A stretch of DNA of 64,000 nt from Flavobacteriaceae bacterium NBU2977 (lineage in GTDB: Bacteria; Bacteroidota; Bacteroidia; Flavobacteriales; Flavobacteriaceae), in the NCBI GenBank assembly GCA_019931105.1, contig JAIOUW010000001.1, forward strand, positions 1,426,001 through 1,490,000, in the 5' to 3' direction. Numbering within the stretch: position 1 is the first letter of the stretch; each line of letters starts with the position of its first letter. The notes below the pieces were generated by a model that did no database searches, had not been told where the DNA came from, and was given only the letters and a program-made list of their open reading frames with translations. The position numbers and the translations under genes were made by a program. Shown piece after piece: positions 44,115 through 52,776 of the stretch.

Positions 44115-45965
44115 ATGGGAGATCTAAAGGTCGAGAAATTAAAAGGAGGAGCAAAGAAAGCCAAATATATCACACACCTATTGAACGATATTGAAGCCTT
44201 GCAACTCATGCTCGAAGAAGGCCTGTTCGAAAAAAGCCCGATTCGGATCGGAGCGGAGCAGGAGTTTTGCCTGGTCGATGAAAACTGGGAACCATCAACC
44301 GGGGCTTTGAAGGTGCTGGAAGCCTTGAACGACCCCCATTTTACCACAGAATTGGCACTCTATAATCTTGAGGCCAATCTCGACCCGTTGGTATTGACTG
44401 GCGATTGTTTTTCTAAAATGCACCATACACTCAATGCCTTATTGTCAAAAGCCCGTAATGTGGCGCAGAAGCTGGGTCTTAAAATAGTGCTCACCGGTAT
44501 TTTGCCCACGATCGATACGACGCATTTGAACATGTCGTTCATGACACCAATGAAAAGGTATAGCATATTGGACGAAACGATACGCGAACTGCGAGGTGAC
44601 GACCTTGAGCTTCATATACGAGGTGCCGACGAAATCAACCTCCATCATGACTCCATTCTATTTGAGGGGTGCAACACCAGTTTTCAATTGCATCTTCAGA
44701 TTGACCCCGATGATTTCGCCAACAGCTATAATTGGGCCCAGGCGATTGCAGGCCCCATACTGTCAATCTGTGCGAATTCACCTTTATTGATGGGCCGGGA
44801 GCTATGGCAAGAGACCCGAATCGCCCTTTTTACCCAGAGCGTAGACACCCGTGCAAGTACCTTTTATCTTAACGAACGGGAAGCCCGTGTCAATTTTGGC
44901 CATGATTGGGCGCGCGGTTCGGCGGCGGACTATTTCAAGGACAATATCATTCGTTTCAGAAGCCTCTTGACAGCAGAATTCGAAACCGATAGTTTAAAGG
45001 AATTAAAAGCGGGGCATATTCCGAAATTAAAAGCCCTGGGCCTGCATAATGGAACGGTTTATAAATGGAACAGGGTCTGTTATGGAGTGACCGACAACAA
45101 ACCGCACATACGCATTGAAAATCGATATTTGCCGTCTGGTCCGACAACGGCCGATGAAATGGCCAATATGATGTTTTGGGTTGGCGTGATGCAGGGCAGG
45201 CCTAGGGAGTTTGACAATATTCACCTAAAATTTAATTTTAAGGATATCAAAAGCAATTTCTACCATGCTGCCAGGTATGGCAATGCGGCGCAGTTTTATT
45301 GGGATGGAAAATTGCTGTCGAGCAGCGCATTGTTGCTGGATCATTTTTTGCCCATGGCCTATCGGGGCTTGTACCGCATGAATGTTTCCCCTAAGGATGT
45401 GGAACACTATTTGGGAATTATCGAAAACAGGATTAAAGGAAGAAACGGGGCGCAATGGATGGTACAGAGTTATCGCCGGGTATTAAAAAAACACAAACCA
45501 CCGGAAGCCTTGAAAATTTTAAATGCTACAATGCATGAAAGGGAGCGGAGAGGATATAATGTTGATGCATGGGAATTGGCAAAAGGCAATGAACAAACCG
45601 TCCGAAATAAAGAAACTACAGTTGGCCAACGCATGAGTTCGAAAATAATCAGTGCACAGCAAAACGATAGTGCTGAACTGGTGTTAAAGATGATGCTTTG
45701 GAAAAATATTCACCATGTGCCCGTGATGGACATGCATTATAATCTTGTTGGACTCGTGACATGGACCGATGTCGGCGATTACTTGAACAATCCGAAAATG
45801 ATGCGCACCACCCTTGAAAAAATCATGAGAACTGATTTGATCACAACTTCTACAGATACTAGTGTAAAGGAGGCCGAAAAATTGATGGAACTGAATCAAA
45901 TTAATTGTCTTCCAGTGGTTCGAGACAAGAAACTAATGGGAATTATTACCTCAAATGACATTTAA
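44115..45965 (+). CDS. GCS2-type glutamate-cysteine-ligase-like protein with C-terminal CBS pair
   Basis: 616 residues. Residues about 30-470 are a carboxylate-amine ligase of the GCS2 family: PIRIGAEQEFCLVDE (Mg/ATP site EQE), LYNLEANLDP, SFQLHLQID, PHIRIENRYLPSGPT. Then comes a linker and two CBS motifs from about 500 to the end (MSSKIISAQQNDSAE..., HHVPVMDMHYNLVGLVTWTD, IMRTDLITTSTDTSVKEAEK, CLPVVRDKKLMGIITSNDI), usually adenosine-nucleotide sensors. GCS2 enzymes ligate an amino acid gamma-carboxyl to an amine. The fusion to CBS suggests energy or nucleotide control. The stop is directly followed by the ATG of a deacylase (TAAATG). Confidence 0.85.
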   Translation: MGDLKVEKLKGGAKKAKYITHLLNDIEALQLMLEEGLFEKSPIRIGAEQEFCLVDENWEPSTGALKVLEALNDPHFTTELALYNLEANLDPLVLTGDCFSKMHHTLNALLSKARNVAQKLGLKIVLTGILPTIDTTHLNMSFMTPMKRYSILDETIRELRGDDLELHIRGADEINLHHDSILFEGCNTSFQLHLQIDPDDFANSYNWAQAIAGPILSICANSPLLMGRELWQETRIALFTQSVDTRASTFYLNEREARVNFGHDWARGSAADYFKDNIIRFRSLLTAEFETDSLKELKAGHIPKLKALGLHNGTVYKWNRVCYGVTDNKPHIRIENRYLPSGPTTADEMANMMFWVGVMQGRPREFDNIHLKFNFKDIKSNFYHAARYGNAAQFYWDGKLLSSSALLLDHFLPMAYRGLYRMNVSPKDVEHYLGIIENRIKGRNGAQWMVQSYRRVLKKHKPPEALKILNATMHERERRGYNVDAWELAKGNEQTVRNKETTVGQRMSSKIISAQQNDSAELVLKMMLWKNIHHVPVMDMHYNLVGLVTWTDVGDYLNNPKMMRTTLEKIMRTDLITTSTDTSVKEAEKLMELNQINCLPVVRDKKLMGIITSNDI

Positions 45966-47165
45966 ATGCCCGAAGAAACAATTACAGTACCTACAATAAT
46001 ACGGTCAAATCGGTTAATAGGGCATTTAAAAGGACAAGACAAGGGCCCCACGATTTTCTTCTTCGGAGGAATACATGGTAATGAAAAGGCGGGGGTTGTC
46101 GCCATTGAAAAAGTTTTTGAACAACTGCAATCAATGACCGAAACTCTTTCGGGATCGGTTATCGGAATTCAAGGCAACACCCCGGCATTGTTTCAGAACA
46201 AACGTTTTTTGGATACTGATCTTAATCGTCTCTGGACGACGAAGAATATCGATCGCATCAAATCGAAGCAAGAATCCGAACTTGGCATTGAAGAAAAAGA
46301 GCTGTTGGGCATTCACGATTTGATTATCTCTTTATTGAATGCCCAGTCGCCTCCTTTCTACTTTATCGACCTACATACGACATCGAGTAAGACCCTGCCT
46401 TTTGTAACCATAAACGATGCCTTGATCAACAGAAATTTTGCCAAGCTTTTTCCAGTTCCTATTATTTTGGGGATCGAAGAATTTCTAGAAGGCCCGCTCT
46501 TGAGCTACATGAACGAAAAGGGGTATGTGTCCTTAGGGTTCGAATCGGGCCAACATGAGGTAATAAGTGCAGTGGACAATGCCGTTGCATTTATTTGGCT
46601 CACATTGGTCAATACCGGGGCACTGCCCAAGAACGAGATACCTTTTTTCAAGCCCCATTTCGAGCAACTTGAAAATGCGGCAAAGGGCAACAGCACTTTT
46701 TATGAGGTCGAACAACGATTTGCCCTGTCCAAAAACGATGAATTCATAATGTATCCGGGATTTGAGAGTTTTCAGAAAGTGAAAAAAGGCACCATACTCG
46801 GAGTTAATAATGATATAAAGGTCGAAACGCCGAAATCGTCGCAGTTGTTCATGCCTTTGTACCAAAAGCAGGGCGCGGAAGCATTTTTTTTAATCCGGGA
46901 AATACCCAAATGGATTCTCAAAATTTCCGAAGTGCTGAGAAAAATAAAAGCAGATAATCTTCTTGTTGCATTGCCCGGCATTAAATGGAACGATTCCGGC
47001 CGAGGAAGTCTGAAGGTCAACCTCAAGATAGCCCGGTTTTATGCGAAATCATTGTTTCACCTCTTGGGTTACCGTAACCGCACCATCGATTCGACCCATA
47101 TCATAATCCAAAATAGGGAACGCAATGCCAGAAACGATATGTATCGCAATGAGCCTTGGTTTTGA
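45966..47165 (+). CDS. Succinylglutamate desuccinylase/aspartoacylase-family zinc hydrolase
   Basis: 399 residues, M14-like fold. Zinc motifs: FFGGIHGNEKAG (HxxE) and FIDLHTTSSKT (distal His), with FLDTDLNRLW (substrate Arg region) between them and ESGQHE as the catalytic Glu region. Members cleave N-acyl amino acids or amides. It starts with no gap after the GCS2-CBS gene, so a ligase and a hydrolase acting on the same amide-type metabolite is a reasonable inference. The C-terminal 150 residues are longer than in classical AstE. Confidence 0.82.
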   Translation: MPEETITVPTIIRSNRLIGHLKGQDKGPTIFFFGGIHGNEKAGVVAIEKVFEQLQSMTETLSGSVIGIQGNTPALFQNKRFLDTDLNRLWTTKNIDRIKSKQESELGIEEKELLGIHDLIISLLNAQSPPFYFIDLHTTSSKTLPFVTINDALINRNFAKLFPVPIILGIEEFLEGPLLSYMNEKGYVSLGFESGQHEVISAVDNAVAFIWLTLVNTGALPKNEIPFFKPHFEQLENAAKGNSTFYEVEQRFALSKNDEFIMYPGFESFQKVKKGTILGVNNDIKVETPKSSQLFMPLYQKQGAEAFFLIREIPKWILKISEVLRKIKADNLLVALPGIKWNDSGRGSLKVNLKIARFYAKSLFHLLGYRNRTIDSTHIIIQNRERNARNDMYRNEPWF

Positions 47166-47187
47166 TGACCTCGATTAAACCCGATTA

Positions 47188-49065
47188 TCAATCTTTTGGA
47201 AGCGTTTGGGCCTGCCAAATATTGTTCTCTTTGTCAATATCGGCCATTAACTGCGACGGATCGATTATAACGGCTTTGATATCTTCCAGAGGCCTATCTA
47301 CTGTAAAATTATAGTTATTTGAGGCCCATGACCAGTCCTCTAGAACCGTTCGCTTCAATTGCGGATAAGGGTTTTCCTTTTCGCCACGCATCATTCGCAA
47401 AGGCGCATAGAAAGTCTCTTGGGTACCGTCATTGTATACCACAAGAATATCAATTGGCATGGGCATAAGACCGATACGTTCCATTGCAATTTTTGTCTTG
47501 TTGCCATCTGCCGCAACTTCTTTAATGCCATAATCGATCGTATTCGTGGTCTGTGTCCAATCGGTCAAGTACCAATCAAGTTCGATTCCCGAAATTTTTT
47601 CGGCGGTACGCTTGATATCGTTGGGCACAGGATGTTTGAATTTAAAATCGGCATAATATTTTCGCAGTGTCTCCATTAACTTGTCCTGACCAATGACGTA
47701 ACCCAACTGAGCGAGGAATACGGCTCCTTTGCTGTAAGCCGAAATACCGTAGGCCATATTGTTCACATAGCGATCGGCATGGGCGGCTTGAGGCATTTCC
47801 TGCCCTGATTTGACCAAATGGTAATATCCGTTGTAGGAATTCTCAAAGGGATTTTCCTTGTTCTGTTCCCTTATTTCATTACTACATAGTGCCGAAATGA
47901 ACGAGGTAAAGCCCTCGTCCATCCATTCGTGTTTGGTTTCATTGGTGGCGAGCACATGCTGAAACCATGAGTGCGCCAATTCGTGAATCATAGTGCCGAT
48001 GACACTGCCAGGTTTATCGCCACCGGTAATCAAGGTCGCCATCGCGTATTCCATACCTCCGTCACCTCCTTGAATCACGGAATATTGCTCGTAAGGATAT
48101 TCGCCGATATTTCTGTTAAAAAATTGCATGGCCTTTTCGGTCAACGGTTGTACCGCTTTCCATGTGTCCTCATATTTTTTGTCGTTCTTGTACAAGAAAT
48201 GAAGTGTGGGGCCATTTTCCATTTGCAGGGTGTCGTGAACATATTCTGGATCTGCAGCCCACACAAAATCATGTACCATTGGGGCCTTAAAATGCCAGGT
48301 CAAGGTTTTACCTTTTGGCCTATCGACCTTTGTGCCGGAAGCTTCATAACCATAACCTATTTGCTGGGGGTTCTGTAAATAACCCGTACCCCCGACGATA
48401 TAATCTTTGTCAATCGTCAGTTTTACATCAAAATTGCCCCATACACCATGAAATTCCCTGGCAATATAGGGGCCGGCGTGCCAGCCCTCAAAATCATATT
48501 CGGCCAACTTTGGGTACCACTGGCTCATTGACAATGCAACACCATCTTTATTGTTTCGTCCCGATCTTCGTATTTGAACGGGCACCTGTCCTTCGAACTG
48601 CATGTCAAAGGTTGTTTTCCCACCAGACGGAATAGGTTTTGCTAGCTCTACGACCAAAACAGTACCTTCTTCGGTGAAATCGACCGGACTCCCATCTTGG
48701 GTCAAGGCCGTAACATGTAAATAGCCTATTTCGCTTTCGGTAAGCGACGCAATCCTACTTTTTTTGTCTTCGGTAACCATTCGACCGTCGGGATCTGCGA
48801 TGCTCTGTAAACGCATATCCATTTCACTACCGGGTTGAAAGGCATTGAAATACAAGTGATAATACACCCGGCTCAATTCATCGGGTGAGTTGTTGGTGTA
48901 GACCAATTTTTGTGAACCGTTGTATCGATAATTCTCGACGTTCATGTTCACTGCCATCGTATAATCGACGTGTTGTTGCCAATATGAAGTATTTTGGGCA
49001 TTCAAGAATGATGAAAACCCTAAAAATAAAAGTGCTCCAATTAAGGAAGCCGTATTCATTCGCAT
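47188..49065 (-). CDS. M1-family metallopeptidase
   Basis: 625 residues with signal peptide (MNTASLIGALLFLGFSSFLNAQ). The gluzincin motif IHELAHSWFQHV plus HEWMDEGF (HExxH-x18-E) is complete, with GGMEYAMATLI in place of the usual GxMEN exopeptidase motif. A C-terminal beta-domain is visible (VVYNDGTQETFYAPL). Cleaves N-terminal residues from peptides in the periplasm. Begins 3 bases after the S8 protease stop, in the operon MBL-SMP-30-S8-M1. Convergent with the deacylase gene. Confidence 0.93.
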   Translation of the reverse strand: MRMNTASLIGALLFLGFSSFLNAQNTSYWQQHVDYTMAVNMNVENYRYNGSQKLVYTNNSPDELSRVYYHLYFNAFQPGSEMDMRLQSIADPDGRMVTEDKKSRIASLTESEIGYLHVTALTQDGSPVDFTEEGTVLVVELAKPIPSGGKTTFDMQFEGQVPVQIRRSGRNNKDGVALSMSQWYPKLAEYDFEGWHAGPYIAREFHGVWGNFDVKLTIDKDYIVGGTGYLQNPQQIGYGYEASGTKVDRPKGKTLTWHFKAPMVHDFVWAADPEYVHDTLQMENGPTLHFLYKNDKKYEDTWKAVQPLTEKAMQFFNRNIGEYPYEQYSVIQGGDGGMEYAMATLITGGDKPGSVIGTMIHELAHSWFQHVLATNETKHEWMDEGFTSFISALCSNEIREQNKENPFENSYNGYYHLVKSGQEMPQAAHADRYVNNMAYGISAYSKGAVFLAQLGYVIGQDKLMETLRKYYADFKFKHPVPNDIKRTAEKISGIELDWYLTDWTQTTNTIDYGIKEVAADGNKTKIAMERIGLMPMPIDILVVYNDGTQETFYAPLRMMRGEKENPYPQLKRTVLEDWSWASNNYNFTVDRPLEDIKAVIIDPSQLMADIDKENNIWQAQTLPKD

Positions 49066-49068
49066 AAA

Positions 49069-50700
49069 CTATATTTTTAATTTTCCACTGTTTACCTGGC
49101 TTGCCATAATCAAGGCATTATAGGCATTGACTATTTTTCCCGAAGTCGAAATCTCGTTTAACTGGCCCACTTTTGAAGCATCACCACCGAGAATCACCTT
49201 GGCCTTTGGGGCAAGTCCCGATTCCATAATAATGTGTTTTACCTGGGATGCAGTAAGTTTCGGATATTGTGATCGTATCAAGGCTGCAACGCCGGCGACG
49301 GCAGGGGCAGCCATAGATGTTCCCGGAGAGTACCCATATTCATTATTTGGATAGGTAGAATAAATATCGGTACCGGGGGCAAAGACATCGACATTTACTT
49401 TTCCGTAGTTCGAATACGAGGCTACCATTTCGGACCCGTATTTTGGATCTAAAGCACCAACGGTTATAACATTGTCCGCAATTTCCGCACCATTGTTGAC
49501 TTGATCATTTGGAAAATTCGGATTGGCGGGATCATCAAGATTGGCGCCATCATTTCCTGCGGCGTGAACGAAAAGCACATCATTATCAGCCGCATATTTA
49601 ATGGCATCATAGACCCATTGCGCGTTTGGTGAGAACGATTTGCCAAAACTGCCATTGATTATTTTGGCCCCATTATCAACAGCATAGCGGATACCCAATG
49701 CAATATCCTTGTCATATTCATCTCCGTTCGGTACTGCCCTGATGCTCATAATAGCCACATTGTTGGCTACCCCGTTCGCTCCTTTGCCATTGTTGCGCTC
49801 GGCAGCGATGATTCCGGCGACATGAGTTCCATGGCTTTCGTCATCTACCCTGTTTTTGGGGTTTCCGTTACCATATGCACGACTATTGATATCATATGGA
49901 TCGTCTCCGACGACCTTTCTTCCGTCGAAATCAACATTGTAATTATAATTGGCCTGGTCAGAGAAATACTTGATTCCCTCGCCCAGTTCTTCGATTACTT
50001 CGGGTATGGTATCCTTAAAGGTGTACATCTGCATTAAAACGGCCACATGCTGTTGCATGGCCTCATCTTTGGGCTTGATGCCCGACACGTCTTTTTTGGT
50101 ATAGTCACTTTTGCCCAAATGCTTTTTTACGGCTGCATCGGCATTTTTCACCGCTTTTAATATTTGTTCGTACTGCTGCTTGTTCTGCACGGCCTTGGTA
50201 TATCCTTCATCGACTTTTGCCTTTGCTTTTGCCTGTAACGCGGCATCGCCAAGTTTTAGTTTTACGATGCGCGCAGCCTCCAACTGCTCATTGTACGATT
50301 CGCCCAAAAAATTATACCCATGAATATCATCGATATACCCGTTGTTGTCGTCGTCTTTTCCATTGCCTGGGCGTTCTCCTTTATTGGTCCATAATACGCC
50401 GTCAAGATCTTCATGGTCGAGATCGATACCCGAGTCCAATACGGCCACGATTACTTGCTGTCCTTTTTTAGAGCCGATGATTTCCTTATAGGCCTTATCT
50501 ACGCTCATGCCCGGTATGGTGTCACTGATCAAATCTAGGTGGCCCCAGTTTTTCTTTTCAGCATCTGTAAGGTCAGAGATCTTAAGGGGGGTATTATCTA
50601 TGTTTTCGACAGGGGTCGTCACCAAGGTCGTTGCGCCGCAGCCCATTAAAAAAAGGGTCGCTGAAAACCCGGCAAGCAATTTGGTCAATTGAATCTTCAT
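49069..50700 (-). CDS. S8 subtilisin-like protease lipoprotein with long insertion
   Basis: 543 residues with lipoprotein signal (FSATLFLMGC). Catalytic Asp in VAVLDSGID (about 89), His in DDESHGTHVAG (about 290) and Ser in SPGTSMAAPAVAG (about 462), with the oxyanion Asn in HAAGNDG. About 200 residues separate Asp and His, far more than in subtilisin; the insert is mostly Lys/Ala/Gln-rich helix (ALQAKAKAKVDEGYTKAVQN). Expected to be anchored in a membrane and face the periplasm or the outside. Located 15 bases after the SMP-30 lipoprotein gene and before the M1 peptidase. Confidence 0.93.
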   Translation of the reverse strand: MKIQLTKLLAGFSATLFLMGCGATTLVTTPVENIDNTPLKISDLTDAEKKNWGHLDLISDTIPGMSVDKAYKEIIGSKKGQQVIVAVLDSGIDLDHEDLDGVLWTNKGERPGNGKDDDNNGYIDDIHGYNFLGESYNEQLEAARIVKLKLGDAALQAKAKAKVDEGYTKAVQNKQQYEQILKAVKNADAAVKKHLGKSDYTKKDVSGIKPKDEAMQQHVAVLMQMYTFKDTIPEVIEELGEGIKYFSDQANYNYNVDFDGRKVVGDDPYDINSRAYGNGNPKNRVDDESHGTHVAGIIAAERNNGKGANGVANNVAIMSIRAVPNGDEYDKDIALGIRYAVDNGAKIINGSFGKSFSPNAQWVYDAIKYAADNDVLFVHAAGNDGANLDDPANPNFPNDQVNNGAEIADNVITVGALDPKYGSEMVASYSNYGKVNVDVFAPGTDIYSTYPNNEYGYSPGTSMAAPAVAGVAALIRSQYPKLTASQVKHIIMESGLAPKAKVILGGDASKVGQLNEISTSGKIVNAYNALIMASQVNSGKLKI

Positions 50701-50715
50701 TAATATGGATTTTAG

Positions 50716-51621
50716 TTAGTGAACTTGATTAAAATAGTTTCCAGGATACGGGGCCATGAAAGACTCGAAACAGCCACGATCCGCCATGGTCACAAAGCAG
50801 GTTTTTCCATTTTGGCCTCCAAAGGTAATATTTGACGGCTTTTTTCCTTTTAATTTAACCTCTTTTATGATTTTCCCTTCGGGAGATACAATGGCGATTT
50901 CACCTTTGTCATAACGGGTAATGTACAGGTTGCCCTTCATATCGCAGCGCATACCGTCCATACCGAAATCTTCGAAGGCCATGAACAGGGCCTTTTTCGA
51001 AATACTTCCGTCCGAGGCTATGTCATAACGCCAGACGTTTCGCTGCACGGATTCGTTGACATAGAGCTTTTTTCCATCCGGACTAACCTCGATACCGTTG
51101 GTGGTTCCCATGTTTTCTTCCAATAGGATGATTTTCTTGTTCTTATCGACCATCCAAATGCGCCCCGTGCTCTCGGCCCAATTAGGGTCGCTGAGGTAAA
51201 TGGTTCCGTCAGGGGCTATTGCAAGGTCGTTGGGCTGGCTCATTTCCGGGTTATGGGCATGCACCTTCGGTTCTTTGCCGCCTTTTTCAACACGATAGAC
51301 ATTATGGCCGACATAATCGGCAATGAACATGTTTCCGTTTTGATCGAAACGAATCCCGTTACCGACACTTTTTCCGGGGAGCTCTAGAAAGATCTTGCCC
51401 TTTCCTTCACCATCGACGATTCCAATGGTGCCTTCCTTTTCAAAATTTACCGCATATAGATTGCCGTCTTTATCTACCGCAGGGCCCTCAATACCTTTGG
51501 TAAAGCCAAATTCAGGGGTAAAGTCGGTGCTCGAAATATATTGGGCCTTACAGGACCATAGCAGAACAGAAAAAACAATACCTAAGGGTAGGTTCAATGT
51601 GTTTTTAAGAAAATATTTCAT
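50716..51621 (-). CDS. SMP-30/gluconolactonase-like lipoprotein
   Basis: 301 residues from the ATG at 51621, which gives a lipoprotein signal (LPLGIVFSVLLWSC). Six-bladed propeller with GIEGPAVDKDGNLYAVNF, QPNDLAIAPDGTIYLSDP, TTNGIEVSPDGKKLYVNE and DGMRCDMKGNLYITRYDKG, carrying the Glu/Asn/Asp metal ligands of the family. Probably a periplasmic lactonase. The start overlaps the MBL hydrolase stop by 17 bases; another SMP-30 protein is encoded at 41049. Confidence 0.9.
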   Translation of the reverse strand: MKYFLKNTLNLPLGIVFSVLLWSCKAQYISSTDFTPEFGFTKGIEGPAVDKDGNLYAVNFEKEGTIGIVDGEGKGKIFLELPGKSVGNGIRFDQNGNMFIADYVGHNVYRVEKGGKEPKVHAHNPEMSQPNDLAIAPDGTIYLSDPNWAESTGRIWMVDKNKKIILLEENMGTTNGIEVSPDGKKLYVNESVQRNVWRYDIASDGSISKKALFMAFEDFGMDGMRCDMKGNLYITRYDKGEIAIVSPEGKIIKEVKLKGKKPSNITFGGQNGKTCFVTMADRGCFESFMAPYPGNYFNQVH

Positions 51622-52465
51622 CGAAGTTATGTGTGTTTTTAAGACGCACACCTTTGGCGGTGTGCTGTAATGTGCAGAGTTCGTTATGGGCATCATGTTC
51701 AAAAAGCAAATAAAATTCATTTTGAACCGCAGTATTCAAAAATAGTTCTTTTTCGGCAAGTGTAAGCAAGGGCCGTGTATCATAACCCATGACATAGGGT
51801 AATGGAATATGTCCGACGGTGGGGATCAGGTCGGCCATAAAGACAAGGGTCTTGCCTTTGTACCGAATATGTGGGATCATCTGTTTTTCACTATGGCCGT
51901 CGACAAAAAGAATATCAAACCCCAATTCCGATTTTTCAAGAAAGCTGGTGTCTCCTCTTTGTATAAATCTTAATTGTCCGCTTTCTTGCATGGGGAGCAG
52001 ATTCTCTTTTAAAAAGGAGGCTTTTTCACGGGCATTGGGATGGGTCGCCCACTGCCAATGATTTTCGTTTGTCCAGAATGCTGCATTTTTGAAAGCGGGT
52101 TCATAGCCTGTTCGATCTTTGTTCCATTGAATGCTGCCGCCACAGTGGTCGAAATGTAAATGGGTCATGAAAACATCGGTAATGTCGTCACGGTGAAAAC
52201 CCAATTTGGCCAAAGAACCGTCCAGTGTATGGTCGCCCCATCGGTAGTAATAACCAAAAAACTTGTCCGATTGCTTGTTGCCCAACCCGCTGTCAATAAG
52301 TATCAGGCGATTTCCATCTTCCAATAACAGGCACCTGGCCGCAATATCGATAAGGTTGTTCACATCGGCCGGATTTGTTCGTTGCCAAATGACCTTGGGC
52401 ACGACACCGAACATGGCGCCGCCGTCCAATTTAAAGTTTCCGGTCTCTATGGGATAAATTCGCAT
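51605..52465 (-). CDS. MBL-fold metallo-hydrolase
   Basis: 286 residues without signal peptide. Zinc motif TDVFMTHLHFDHCGG (HxHxDH), later HSEKQMIPHIRYKGKTLVFM and VMGYDTRPLLT, with LLFEHDAHNELC near the end. Close in layout to the lactonase-type (AHL lactonase/glyoxalase II) branch; substrate unknown. First gene of the operon MBL-SMP-30-S8-M1; the downstream lipoprotein overlaps it. Confidence 0.9.
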   Translation of the reverse strand: MRIYPIETGNFKLDGGAMFGVVPKVIWQRTNPADVNNLIDIAARCLLLEDGNRLILIDSGLGNKQSDKFFGYYYRWGDHTLDGSLAKLGFHRDDITDVFMTHLHFDHCGGSIQWNKDRTGYEPAFKNAAFWTNENHWQWATHPNAREKASFLKENLLPMQESGQLRFIQRGDTSFLEKSELGFDILFVDGHSEKQMIPHIRYKGKTLVFMADLIPTVGHIPLPYVMGYDTRPLLTLAEKELFLNTAVQNEFYLLFEHDAHNELCTLQHTAKGVRLKNTHNFDEIFS

Positions 52466-52528
52466 TGATCAGGGCAATAAGGCTGCAAATTAAATAAAAT
52501 AGTAGGCAGTTATGATATAAGCATCAAA

Positions 52529-52741
52529 TTATTGGGCTTCTATAATTTGAACACCGTGCAATACTATTTTGTTTACCCAAGTGTCGGCAAAATGGTTATT
52601 AGTGCCAAAAGACAGGCCAATTTTGGCCGATTTGGAAAAGTTGGAACGGGTTTCACTATTAAAAATCAGGGATGTGGGATCAATAGGGGACAATATTTGG
52701 CATAATCTCACAAGGGAATGAATTAAAATGTGATTTTTCAT
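52529..52741 (-). CDS. Small hypothetical ORF, doubtful
   Basis: 70 codons (MKNHILIHSLVRLCQILS...). No recognised family. The C-terminal half (GLSFGTNNHFADTWVNKIVL) looks like the end of a beta-sandwich domain, so it might be debris of a larger gene. No other gene is seen in the 311 bases between the MBL gene and the antiporter. Confidence 0.2.
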   Translation of the reverse strand: MKNHILIHSLVRLCQILSPIDPTSLIFNSETRSNFSKSAKIGLSFGTNNHFADTWVNKIVLHGVQIIEAQ

Positions 52742-52776
52742 TCTATGTGTTTACCTTGCACATTAAAATTAAGAGT

